Source: an uncultured Clostridia bacterium (GTDB lineage Bacteria; Bacillota; Clostridia; Lachnospirales; Anaerotignaceae). Taken from it: a DNA stretch of 64,000 bases. The position numbers and the translations under genes were made by a program. How positions within the stretch are numbered: the stretch's first letter is position 1; every line of letters starts with the position of its first letter. The stretch is taken from assembly GCA_944378105.1 (NCBI GenBank), contig CALWGC010000022.1:1-64000 (forward strand), given 5' to 3'. The notes under the pieces are model-generated. The model was given only the letters and a program-made list of their open reading frames with translations. It did no database searches and was not told where the DNA came from. This document shows positions 24,645-33,142 of the stretch, piece after piece.

Positions 24645-27600
24645 ACTCTTCCTCCTTTTGGCTGCGTTTTTCAAAATCGATGGAAATCAATTTGGAAATG
24701 CCTTGTTCCTCCATGGTGACGCCATACAATAAGTCGGCGCTTTCCATCGTCCCTTTTCTGTGGGTGATGACCACAAACTGGGTTTCAGCCGAAAACCGCC
24801 GCAAATAATCGGCATATCGTTTTACATTCACTTCATCCAGCGCCGCCTCAATTTCATCCAAAATACAAAACGGCGATGGCTTCATTTTCAAAATGGCAAA
24901 CAAAATGGCAATGGCCGTCAACGCCCGCTCCCCGCCGGAAAGCAGCATCATATTCTGCAAAATTTTCCCCGGCGGCTGGGCAATGATTTCAATGCCGCCT
25001 TCCAAAGCATGGGCTTCGTCGGCCATTTTCAAATGGGCCTGGCCGCCGCCAAACAGTTCCCGAAATACTTGTCCAAAGTTTCGGTTCATCACGGCAAACT
25101 GGGTGCGAAATTGCTGTTCCATCCGTTCTGCCAATTCCGTAATGACGCCTTCCAACTGGGCTTCTGCCTGCCGGATATCGTCGCGCTGGCTGGTGAGAAA
25201 ATCATACCGCTCTTTCGTGGTGCGGTATTCTTCGATGGCATGGACATTGACATTTCCCAAGGCCTGCATGGCACTTTTGATGGATTTGATCTTTTGCACC
25301 AATTCATTGACCGAAAGCTCCTCTTTGGCAAAAGAAGCCGCCTGGCCATAGGTCACCTCATAGGTTTCCCAAATTTCCCGGTACATCCGCTCTTTTTCCT
25401 CTTCCAGCCGTTCCATCCGGGCTTCCATTTTCCATAAATCGCTTTCCAGCTGGTGTACCGTTTCGGCATTGGTCTGCCGTTGTTGCTCTGCTTGCGCTTG
25501 TCTTGTTTTGCTCTCTTCCATCTGGGTTTGCAAGGTTTGTCTTTCTGTCTCTTCCTGCTGTTGTTTTTCTTCCAACAAAGCCAGGTCGTTGGCCATGGCT
25601 TCGGCCTGGGCCTGTTTTTGCTGTTGCTCTGCCAACGCCCTTTGCCGGTCCTCTCTTTTTTGCTGGGCCTGGCGCAGCAAGCGCGCCTTGGTGTCCAGCA
25701 AAGATTTTTTTTGCTGTTCCAAACCGGCTTTTTCCTGTTCTTTGGCCGAAAGCTCCACCTTACAGGCCGTCATTTGGCCCACGGCCTGTTCCTTTTTGGT
25801 CCGGTCCGACTGTAACAGTTCCTGCCGGCTTTCCACCTTTCGGTTTAACCGTTCCAAAAGCGCCTGCTTTTCTTCCCATTGCGCCTTGGCCTCCGCCAAG
25901 TCTGCTTGGGCCTGGTTGATTTGCGTTTGCAGCGTTTCCTGTTCCTTTTGCCGGTTTTTGCGGATGGTTTCTTGCTCGGCCAGCTGTTCTTGGCATTGGG
26001 ACGCTTCTTGCACCAGTTGGGCCAGTTGAAGCTTACACTGCTGCAAGGCTTTTTGGGCCTCTTGGACCGCCTGCAGCTGCTGCTCTTGTTTGGCTCGTTC
26101 TTGCTGCAAGGCTTCTTCCACCTTGGCCTTTTGTGCGCCAAGACGGTTCAATTCCTCTTCCAACGCCGTAATTTCCCTGGTGCGGCCAAACAGATTGGTG
26201 GTTTTTTTCACACTACCGCCGCTCATGACACCCGATGGGTTCATCACATCGCCGTCCAGCGTCACCAATTTATATTGATACCTGGTTTCTCTGCCCAGAC
26301 GAATGGCCGTATCCATATCTTTGACCACCACCGTCCGCCCAAGCAAATATTGCATGACGCCGGTATATTTCTTTTCATACCGCACCAGCTCTGTGCCAAT
26401 GCCCACCACGCCATCAAAGGCCAAAATCCGGTCTCGGTCGCTGATGGTGCGGCCGTTGATGATGCGTAATGGCAAAAACGTGGCCCGGCCCAGGGCGTTT
26501 CTTTTCAAATAGTCGATGGCAAGTTTCGCATCTTCTTCCGTTTCGGTGATGATATTTTGCATGGCATTGCCCAGGGCCGTTTCCATGGCCACTTCCAACC
26601 CCTCGCTGACGGTCACCACTTCGGCCACCGCGCCACAAATACCCGTAAAGCCTGGCTTTTGACGCAGCTTCAACAGCGTTTTGACGCTTTTATAAAATCC
26701 CTCATATTCATTTTTCATTTCCAGCAGCACTTTGTGGCGAGATTGGCTGCTATGAAACTGCCGTTCCAAATCCGAAAGCATACCAGAAAGCCGCTGCTGG
26801 TTTGCGCGACTTTCTTCCAAACGGCCTTGAAGCCGTTCTTCTTCCTGTGCCGCCAGTGTCTTTTTCTCTTCCCACTCGCCCTGCTGTTTTTCCAACACCC
26901 GCAGCCGGGTATGCCGGTCATGGCGGCGGCTTTCTTCATAAACGGCTTCTTTTTCCAGCTGGGCTTTGCGGCCTTCAAATTGTTCCAGCAACACTTCCAG
27001 ACGGGAAATAGTGCCTTTTTGCGCCGTGGAGGCCTGCATGGCAGCAATCATGGCCGCTTGCTCGCTTTCCAATTCCCCTTCGCTTTCTTCCAGCGCGCCG
27101 CAAAGGGCCGCAAAGGATTGTTCTGCCGCCGAAAGCCGTTCTTGTAATGCCGATAACGCCATTTGAAGCGCCGTTTCCCTGGCCAAAAGCCCTTCGGCTT
27201 TTTGTTCCTCTTCCTGGGCCTGGATTTGGGCTTCTTCGGCCTCCTGCATCAAACGGGCCGCTTCTTTTTCCAATGTTTCCGCCTGGGAGAGGGTCAGGTT
27301 CCTCTGCCCGGCCAGTTGTTCTTTTTGTTGCAGCAGGGCAGAAAGCGACTGCTGCTTGGCCTCTGTCTGTTGCTGCAGGGCCTCCTGCTGGGTGCGAAAG
27401 GCCAACAGACTGGCCGCCGTTTGGGACAGGGCCATTTGGGCCTCTTCCAGATGTTGTTTGGAGATGGCCTGCTTTTCGCCCCATTGTTGCATGTCCTGCT
27501 GGATTTGGGTGGCATCGTGATAAAACTTTGCAATTTCATAAGTTTTTCTTTCTTCCCGGTAGGCCAAGTATTCCTTGGCCAGACGGCTTTGCTCTTCCAA

Positions 27601-28212
27601 CGGAGCCAACTGCTGCTCCAGCTCCAAAATAATATCTTCCACCCGCAGCAAGTTTTGTCTTTCCTTTTCCAGCTTTTCCATGGCTTCTTCCCGCCGCAGC
27701 CGGAACTTGACAATGCCCGCCGCCTCTTCAAACAGCCGCCTGCGGTCTTCGCCTTTGGAATTTAAAATCTCATCAATGCGGCCCTGTCCGATGATGGCAT
27801 AGCCTTCCCGGCCCACGCCGGTATCCAGAAACAATCCATGGATGTCCTTGAGGCGGCAGGGGGTGCCGTTGATGAGATAGCGGCTTTCTCCGGAACGATA
27901 GACGGTGCGGGTGATTTTCACTTCCGTATAGTCGATGGGCATTTTTTGATCGCTGTTATCCAACACCAGCGACACCTCGGCAAAGCCCAATGGCTTTCGA
28001 TTGGCGGTCCCGGCAAAAATGACGTCTTCCATCTTTTCGCCCCGCAGGCTTTTGGCCCGCTGCTCGCCCAACACCCATCGCACCGAGTCCGAGATGTTGC
28101 TCTTGCCGCTGCCGTTTGGCCCAACCACCACCGTGACCCCCGGCCGAAAGGAAAGGCGCACCTTTTCCGGAAAGGATTTAAAGCCTTGCAATTCCAGTTG
28201 TTTTAAGTACAT
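24631..28212 (-). CDS. smc: Chromosome segregation protein SMC
   Basis: This 1193-residue SMC ATPase compacts and separates chromosomes as the core of the Smc-ScpAB complex. The N-terminal Walker A is VVGPNGSGKSNISDSVRWVLG. Two long Gln/Glu-rich coiled coils flank a hinge at about 520-680 (with GICGAVAEVV and the GGSVKKTTNLFGR segment). The C-terminal part has the signature LLSGGERALTAIAILFA and the Walker B ILDEIEAALDEVN. scpA and scpB are not in the window. It starts with GAGGTG upstream, 11 bases after rluD. Confidence 0.97.
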   Translation of the reverse strand: MYLKQLELQGFKSFPEKVRLSFRPGVTVVVGPNGSGKSNISDSVRWVLGEQRAKSLRGEKMEDVIFAGTANRKPLGFAEVSLVLDNSDQKMPIDYTEVKITRTVYRSGESRYLINGTPCRLKDIHGLFLDTGVGREGYAIIGQGRIDEILNSKGEDRRRLFEEAAGIVKFRLRREEAMEKLEKERQNLLRVEDIILELEQQLAPLEEQSRLAKEYLAYREERKTYEIAKFYHDATQIQQDMQQWGEKQAISKQHLEEAQMALSQTAASLLAFRTQQEALQQQTEAKQQSLSALLQQKEQLAGQRNLTLSQAETLEKEAARLMQEAEEAQIQAQEEEQKAEGLLARETALQMALSALQERLSAAEQSFAALCGALEESEGELESEQAAMIAAMQASTAQKGTISRLEVLLEQFEGRKAQLEKEAVYEESRRHDRHTRLRVLEKQQGEWEEKKTLAAQEEERLQGRLEESRANQQRLSGMLSDLERQFHSSQSRHKVLLEMKNEYEGFYKSVKTLLKLRQKPGFTGICGAVAEVVTVSEGLEVAMETALGNAMQNIITETEEDAKLAIDYLKRNALGRATFLPLRIINGRTISDRDRILAFDGVVGIGTELVRYEKKYTGVMQYLLGRTVVVKDMDTAIRLGRETRYQYKLVTLDGDVMNPSGVMSGGSVKKTTNLFGRTREITALEEELNRLGAQKAKVEEALQQERAKQEQQLQAVQEAQKALQQCKLQLAQLVQEASQCQEQLAEQETIRKNRQKEQETLQTQINQAQADLAEAKAQWEEKQALLERLNRKVESRQELLQSDRTKKEQAVGQMTACKVELSAKEQEKAGLEQQKKSLLDTKARLLRQAQQKREDRQRALAEQQQKQAQAEAMANDLALLEEKQQQEETERQTLQTQMEESKTRQAQAEQQRQTNAETVHQLESDLWKMEARMERLEEEKERMYREIWETYEVTYGQAASFAKEELSVNELVQKIKSIKSAMQALGNVNVHAIEEYRTTKERYDFLTSQRDDIRQAEAQLEGVITELAERMEQQFRTQFAVMNRNFGQVFRELFGGGQAHLKMADEAHALEGGIEIIAQPPGKILQNMMLLSGGERALTAIAILFAILKMKPSPFCILDEIEAALDEVNVKRYADYLRRFSAETQFVVITHRKGTMESADLLYGVTMEEQGISKLISIDFEKRSQKEEEYGVI

Positions 28213-28223
28213 CGTCTTTCACC

Positions 28224-29150
28224 TCAGGCCTTTTGCCGCAGTTTTTGCAGCAGTGCCTCAAAATAAGGCGGCAAAGGCGTCTCAAATTCCATATATTCTC
28301 CCGTGGCCGGATGCAAAAACCCCAGCACTTTGGCATGGAGCACCTGCCCCTGCAACGAGAAAGGCTGTTTTTCGCTGCCATAGACCACATCGCCCAACAG
28401 GGGATGGCCGATGGAACTTAAATGCACCCGGATTTGATGGGTGCGCCCCGTCTCCAGCTGGGCTTCCACCAAACAAAAGCGCCCCAGCCGCTCCAACACC
28501 CGAATATGGGTGACGGCCCGTCTGCCGCCGGGGACAATGGCCATTTTCTTTCGGTCCTTGGGATTGCGCCCCAAAGGCCGGTCGATGGTCAGCGTATCTT
28601 CTTTGATATTGTTCATCGCAACGGCCCAATATTTTCTGGTGATCGAATGGTCTGCCATCTGGGCTGCCAAAGACCGGTGGGCCAGGTCGCTTTTGGCCGC
28701 CACCAGCACGCCGGAAGTATCCCGGTCAATGCGGTGGACAATGCCGGGGCGAAGCATGCCATTGATGCCGGAAAGCTGGCCCTGGCAGTGGAACAGCAAC
28801 GCATTGACCAGCGTGCCACTGCTATGCCCCGGGGCCGGATGCACCACCATCCCCTGGGGTTTGTTGATAACAATCAAGTGTTCATCTTCATACAGCACAT
28901 CCAGCGGGATGTCCTCTGCCTCCACTTGTAGCTCCTCCGGCTTGGGCACGCAAACGATGACCAAATCACCTTCCCGCAGTTTATAGTTGCTTTTCACCGG
29001 GCTGCCGTTTACCACCACGGCCCCGTCCCCAATCAGTTTTTGCACCTGGGAACGGGATAACTCCTCCCGGCTTTCGGCCACAAACCGATCAATCCGTTCC
29101 CCGGCCTGGTCCTTTTCCACACCAAAGACAAAGGTCTCTGCCTCTTTCAT
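28224..29150 (-). CDS. rluD: RluA-family rRNA pseudouridine synthase (YlyB/RluD-like)
   Basis: This 308-residue enzyme converts uridine to pseudouridine in 23S rRNA. An N-terminal S4 domain (ESREELSRSQVQKLIGDGAV) is followed by the RluA catalytic domain with the active-site Asp in IVHRIDRDTSGVLVAAKSD. The C-terminal motif is RTHQIRVHLSSIGHPLLGD. The exact target uridines are not shown by sequence; the family name RluD is the closest. The start overlaps the lspA stop by four bases. The lspA-rluD pair is conserved in Firmicutes. Confidence 0.9.
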   Translation of the reverse strand: MKEAETFVFGVEKDQAGERIDRFVAESREELSRSQVQKLIGDGAVVVNGSPVKSNYKLREGDLVIVCVPKPEELQVEAEDIPLDVLYEDEHLIVINKPQGMVVHPAPGHSSGTLVNALLFHCQGQLSGINGMLRPGIVHRIDRDTSGVLVAAKSDLAHRSLAAQMADHSITRKYWAVAMNNIKEDTLTIDRPLGRNPKDRKKMAIVPGGRRAVTHIRVLERLGRFCLVEAQLETGRTHQIRVHLSSIGHPLLGDVVYGSEKQPFSLQGQVLHAKVLGFLHPATGEYMEFETPLPPYFEALLQKLRQKA

Positions 29151-29620
29151 GACCCACTTCCTTCCTCTTTGATGACAAACAACAACAAAATGGCCATCAA
29201 AATCACACCAACCACAACGCCAATATCGGCTACATTAAAGACGGGATAAGAAATGAACGTAAATTCAAAATAATCCACCACATAACCCCGAAACAGCCGG
29301 TCAATGGCATTGCCCCAGGCCCCGCCCAACAACAGCATAAAGGCAAAGCGCAGCGGTTGATACCCCTTTTCCTTGGGGTTTGCTTTTTTCCTAAAATACC
29401 AAAACACACCGATGGTCACCGCAATGGTCATGGCCACAAAAAACCACCGCTGCCCTTCCAACATCCCAAAGGCCGCTCCGCGGTTTTCCACAAAGGTCAA
29501 ATCAAACACACCGTCGATGACAGTGATGTTTCCCACCGGTTTTAAATAGGTCAGCGCCAGAATTTTCGAGCATTGGTCCAGCGCCGCCACCACAATCATA
29601 CCAATCAATAATCCGATCAT
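29147..29620 (-). CDS. lspA: Lipoprotein signal peptidase
   Basis: This 157-residue membrane aspartyl protease removes signal peptides of prolipoproteins. It has four hydrophobic segments. The catalytic aspartates lie in NAIDRLFRGYVVDYF, and the conserved VENRGAAFG segment is present. I chose the ATG at 29620 because AAAGGAG is six bases upstream; a GTG one codon earlier is possible. It follows aroB after 12 bases and overlaps rluD. Lipoproteins in this window (the putative lipoprotein near 18400 and ApbE) would be substrates. Confidence 0.95.
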   Translation of the reverse strand: MIGLLIGMIVVAALDQCSKILALTYLKPVGNITVIDGVFDLTFVENRGAAFGMLEGQRWFFVAMTIAVTIGVFWYFRKKANPKEKGYQPLRFAFMLLLGGAWGNAIDRLFRGYVVDYFEFTFISYPVFNVADIGVVVGVILMAILLLFVIKEEGSGS

Positions 29621-29632
29621 CACAATCTCCTT

Positions 29633-30724
29633 TTATTGGGCCAGCACAAAGGCGATGGCTTCCTTTCGCTCCTCTTCCGTCACACAGGTGGTGCGTAACG
29701 GCACGCCGGCAGAAGATAACAGCACAAATCCAATGGCGCCGTTTTTCACCTTTTTGTCAAAAGCCATCTGGCGGTCGATTTCTTCCACCGTCAAGCCAGA
29801 AACCGTTAGCGGCAGAGAAAAGGCTTCTAACAGCTGGGAAAGCCGTTTCGTAAATCCTTGTTCCACCGTTCCTCTCTTTTCACACAAAGAACCAATGGCA
29901 ATCATCCCAAGACCCACGCATTCTCCATGGAGCAGCGAAAAACGGCTGGCCGTTTCAATGGCATGGCCAATGGTGTGGCCAAAATTGAGGATCTCCCGCA
30001 GACCGCTTTCCTTTTCATCCTGCCCCACCACTTCTGCCTTGATGGCACAGCAGCGGCCAATGACCGAAAGCAGCGTTTCTTCTTCTAACGCCAACAGGGC
30101 TTCTTTCTTTTCTTCCAGTTGAGAAAAAAAATCCATATCCCAAATGGGGCCATATTTGATCACTTCTGCCATGCCGGCCGAAAACTCTCGTTTTGGTAAC
30201 GTCCGTAAGGTCTTTGCATTGATATAGACAAAATGGGGCTGATAAAAAGCGCCCACGGCATTTTTGTGACCGTCAAAATCGACGCCCACCTTGCCGCCCA
30301 CGCTGCTGTCCACTTGGGCCAAAAGGGTGGTTGGAATTTGCACAAAGGCAATGCCCCGCAAAAACGTGGCCGCAGCAAACCCTGCCATATCCCCCGTGAC
30401 ACCGCCGCCCAGTGCCACAATCACCGACTTGCGGTCCAGTCCGGCTTGAAAAAACGCTTCGTAAAAATGGCGAATGCTGCCCAAGTTTTTCTGCATCTCC
30501 CCGGCCGGAAAGAAAATTTTATGCACTTTCTTGGATACCGGCGCCAACGCCTCTTGCACCTGGGCGCCATAAAGCCCGTCCACATTGCTGTCTGTGATGA
30601 TGCAGACCGTTCGCCCGGTCAGCCCGGCTTCCTCCATGGCCTTTGGCAGGCGGGAAAAATCCTGCTCCAAATAAATAGGATATGTTCGCTCTGTTGTTTT
30701 CACCAATTCCACTGCCATAGGCAT
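29633..30724 (-). CDS. aroB: 3-dehydroquinate synthase
   Basis: This 363-residue NAD- and metal-dependent enzyme converts DAHP to 3-dehydroquinate in the shikimate pathway. Visible motifs are VIVALGGGVTGDMAGFAAAT (NAD and phosphate binding), FVQIPTTLLAQVDSSVGGKVG, and the metal ligands in ILNFGHTIGHAIE. The length is typical. No other shikimate gene is nearby, and it sits between ylmH and lspA, a place more often held by divIVA or ileS in Bacillus-type maps. Two nearby ATGs (30724 and 30718) are possible starts. Confidence 0.96.
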   Translation of the reverse strand: MPMAVELVKTTERTYPIYLEQDFSRLPKAMEEAGLTGRTVCIITDSNVDGLYGAQVQEALAPVSKKVHKIFFPAGEMQKNLGSIRHFYEAFFQAGLDRKSVIVALGGGVTGDMAGFAAATFLRGIAFVQIPTTLLAQVDSSVGGKVGVDFDGHKNAVGAFYQPHFVYINAKTLRTLPKREFSAGMAEVIKYGPIWDMDFFSQLEEKKEALLALEEETLLSVIGRCCAIKAEVVGQDEKESGLREILNFGHTIGHAIETASRFSLLHGECVGLGMIAIGSLCEKRGTVEQGFTKRLSQLLEAFSLPLTVSGLTVEEIDRQMAFDKKVKNGAIGFVLLSSAGVPLRTTCVTEEERKEAIAFVLAQ

Positions 30725-30740
30725 TTCCTTCCTTTCTCTC

Positions 30741-31529
30741 TTACTGATATTTCAAAAGCGACAAACGCACCCGATCCTTCTTTGTCTTGCCGCCAATTTC
30801 CGTAATGCGCACCCGGCCATAACCGCGCACCGAAAGCAAATCGCCTTCTTGCACGGCTTTTTCATTTTTTTGTGCCGTTTGGTGGTTCAAAAATACCCGC
30901 TCGGCCTGCAACAAGGCCTGGGCCTGGCTGCGGCTGATGGGAAAGACGGCCGAAAGCACGGCGTCCAGCCGAAGTGACGCCACCGTACAGCTTGCTTCCA
31001 CCGCCGTTTCCCGCGGCAATAAAGCCGACCAATCTTCCAATACTTGACACTTCACCGCGGCCCGCCCCACCTTCGTCAGCTGGGTTGCCACATATTCGGC
31101 CATTTCTTTGCGCACCAAAACAAGGGCACGTTCTTCCGTCAGAAAAATGTCCCCTGTTTTTCCTCTCTCTAACCCCAACCCAAGCACCGATCCTAAAATA
31201 TCCCGGTGTCCCGGCAGGGCAGAAAACTTGCTCCATCTAATCTCTACGCCACAAATGGGAAAGTCCCCTTCTTCTAACGACCGATACCCCGGACAAAACC
31301 CCAGCATCTGCCGCTCCGCCTGCTCACTTCCCCCATAGCAAAGCACAAAAAGGTCTTCTTGCCTTTGAAAAAAAGAAAGGGCCTTGGCCGTCAGTTCCGG
31401 GCTTAGAAAATCTGTAAACGTATCTTGATGTTTTTTCAAACTAAAATCAGCCTGATCCAGAACCTTTGCAAGCAAAAGTCTTTCCTCAGGCTGGGTGATA
31501 CCATGTAACAAATCTTGTTTGCTGCGCAT
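30741..31529 (-). CDS. ylmH: YlmH-family S4-domain RNA-binding protein
   Basis: This 262-residue protein has a YlmH N-terminal part and a C-terminal S4 domain at about 170-240 (LDAVLSAVFPISRSQAQALL, then GDLLSVRGYGRVRI). YlmH binds RNA and has been tied to ribosome rescue; its map position near sepF and yggT is conserved. I chose the ATG at 31529 because GAGGGAAAA precedes it; a TTG eight codons earlier is possible. Its stop is 16 bases before aroB. Confidence 0.88.
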   Translation of the reverse strand: MRSKQDLLHGITQPEERLLLAKVLDQADFSLKKHQDTFTDFLSPELTAKALSFFQRQEDLFVLCYGGSEQAERQMLGFCPGYRSLEEGDFPICGVEIRWSKFSALPGHRDILGSVLGLGLERGKTGDIFLTEERALVLVRKEMAEYVATQLTKVGRAAVKCQVLEDWSALLPRETAVEASCTVASLRLDAVLSAVFPISRSQAQALLQAERVFLNHQTAQKNEKAVQEGDLLSVRGYGRVRITEIGGKTKKDRVRLSLLKYQ

Positions 31530-31553
31530 TGCTTTTCCCTCGCTTGCTTCCAA

Positions 31554-31835
31554 TTAAAAAATGGTCATCACCGCGCTTGTTAAAATCACTTCCACAATGT
31601 TCATCAAAAAAAGCGCAATGATGGGCGAAAAGTCCAGCATCATGCCGCCGCCAATGGGCGACCGGTCCACCATCTGACGCACCGGCCCCAAAATGGGCTC
31701 CGTCAGCTGATAGAGCAAATGCCCCACCGCCGACTGATTGAGCCCCGGCAGCCAAGAAAGCAAAATGCGAATAAAAATCAGGAAATACAACAGCCGAAAA
31801 AATACTTCAATGGCATGAATGAGTAATTGCTGCAT
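31554..31835 (-). CDS. YggT-family membrane protein
   Basis: This 93-residue protein has two hydrophobic segments (about 10-30 and 65-85) and the YggT pattern LSWLPGLN, then LTEPILGPVRQMV in the middle. The family sits in division gene clusters; its function is not settled. AGGAG lies before the ATG. It lies between sepF and ylmH, the conserved order. Confidence 0.9.
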   Translation of the reverse strand: MQQLLIHAIEVFFRLLYFLIFIRILLSWLPGLNQSAVGHLLYQLTEPILGPVRQMVDRSPIGGGMMLDFSPIIALFLMNIVEVILTSAVMTIF

Positions 31836-31859
31836 AAATCGCTCCTGTCTGAATGCTTT

Positions 31860-32396
31860 TTATTTATTGAAGGTACCAGACCAAGGCAACACCGTGCCTT
31901 TGGATTTCAATTCTTCTTTAAAATCACCGGATACATCCACATTTTCCGGTGCAATGATAAAAATGTTGTTGGCAATCCGCTGGATGGTACCTTCCAGAGA
32001 ATAGCAAGTGCCGCTTAAAAAGTCCATGATACGCTGGGCCGTTGGATATTCCACCCGTTCCAAATTCACCACCACAGGACGTCTGGCCTTGATATGGTCG
32101 CAAACTTCCTTGGCGTCTTCATATTTTTCTGGGCGAATGATGCTCACTTGCATCTGCACATTGGTATTAACATTGACCACACTGGGGTTTCTTCTGGTGG
32201 AGCTGGAGCTATAGCTGAAGGTAGAGCTGCTGCTGCTTCTCGACGAGGACGGCATATAGTCTACAGACTCTCTCTCCCGACGGCTTGGCTTTTCTGCTTT
32301 TGGCTGTTCATAGCTGTCATATTCATCATAGTCATCGTATTCGTCATCATAATCGTCCTGTCCGAAAACGCTTTTCACCTTATCCAATAATCCCAC
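31860..32396 (-). CDS. sepF: Cell division protein SepF
   Basis: This 178-residue protein bundles FtsZ filaments and links them to the membrane in Firmicutes. The N-terminal amphipathic helix (GLLDKVKSVFG) is followed by a disordered acidic Asp/Tyr-rich stretch and a Ser-rich linker. The conserved C-terminal SepF core holds IIRPEKYEDAKEVCDHIKAR and RIMDFLSGTCYSLEGTIQRI. The start is GTG at 32394-32396, with AAGGAGG upstream. It is in the usual yggS-sepF-yggT order. Confidence 0.96.
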   Translation of the reverse strand: MGLLDKVKSVFGQDDYDDEYDDYDEYDSYEQPKAEKPSRRERESVDYMPSSSRSSSSSTFSYSSSSTRRNPSVVNVNTNVQMQVSIIRPEKYEDAKEVCDHIKARRPVVVNLERVEYPTAQRIMDFLSGTCYSLEGTIQRIANNIFIIAPENVDVSGDFKEELKSKGTVLPWSGTFNK

Positions 32397-32410
32397 TGTA
32401 CTGTTCCTCC

Positions 32411-33115
32411 TTAATTCTTGTTAGGGTAAACCCTTGCACCAAACACACCAGTGCCCACACGCACCATGGTGGCACCTTCTTCAATGGCAATGGCATAATC
32501 GTTGGTCATACCCATGGACAAAACGTCCATGTTTACATTATCAATTTTTTTCTGATTGATGTCAACCAGTAATTCCTTCATTTTCCTGAAATAAATCCGG
32601 TTTTCTTCTGGATTTTCCACAAAAGGTGCCACTGTCATCAAGCCGCGAATGCGTAAATTTGGCAGGACCGCAATCTGGCGGACCATTTCTTCTGTTTCTT
32701 CTGCCTTCAAACCAAACTTGCTTTCCTCTTCGGCCATGTTAATTTCCAGCAGAATATCCATCGTCACGCCTTTTTGCTGGGCACGTTTGGAAATTTCTTC
32801 GGCCAGGCGGAAACTTTCCACCGAGTGGATCATGTCCACCTTATCGATGATATATTTTACCTTGTTGGTCTGCAAATGGCCAATCAAGTGCCAATGTACT
32901 TCTGGCCCCATCTCTTCGTACTTATCCATAATTTCTTGTACCCGGTTTTCGCCAAGCACCGTCTCTCCGGCTTCGACTGCTTCTTTGATCCGTGGCACAT
33001 CAATGGTTTTGCTTACCACAATCAACGTCACATCTTCCATCTTTCTGCCGCTTTTTTGTGCCGCCTCGGCCATGACTGCATGGATGTGGGCAAGGTTTTC
33101 TGCGATTTGTCCCAT
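32411..33115 (-). CDS. yggS: PLP-binding protein of the YggS/ProSC family
   Basis: This 234-residue alanine-racemase-like barrel binds pyridoxal phosphate and helps balance PLP, amino-acid and keto-acid pools. The PLP lysine lies in LIVVSKTIDVPRIKEAVEAG, and the conserved GENRVQEIMDKY and WHLIGHLQTNKVKYI motifs are clear. The C-terminus has LSMGMTNDYAIAIEEGATMVRVGTGVFGAR. It lies between the membrane adaptor gene and sepF. Confidence 0.95.
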   Translation of the reverse strand: MGQIAENLAHIHAVMAEAAQKSGRKMEDVTLIVVSKTIDVPRIKEAVEAGETVLGENRVQEIMDKYEEMGPEVHWHLIGHLQTNKVKYIIDKVDMIHSVESFRLAEEISKRAQQKGVTMDILLEINMAEEESKFGLKAEETEEMVRQIAVLPNLRIRGLMTVAPFVENPEENRIYFRKMKELLVDINQKKIDNVNMDVLSMGMTNDYAIAIEEGATMVRVGTGVFGARVYPNKN

Positions 33116-33142
33116 TTGAACTCAACTTCCTTTCCTCTTTGC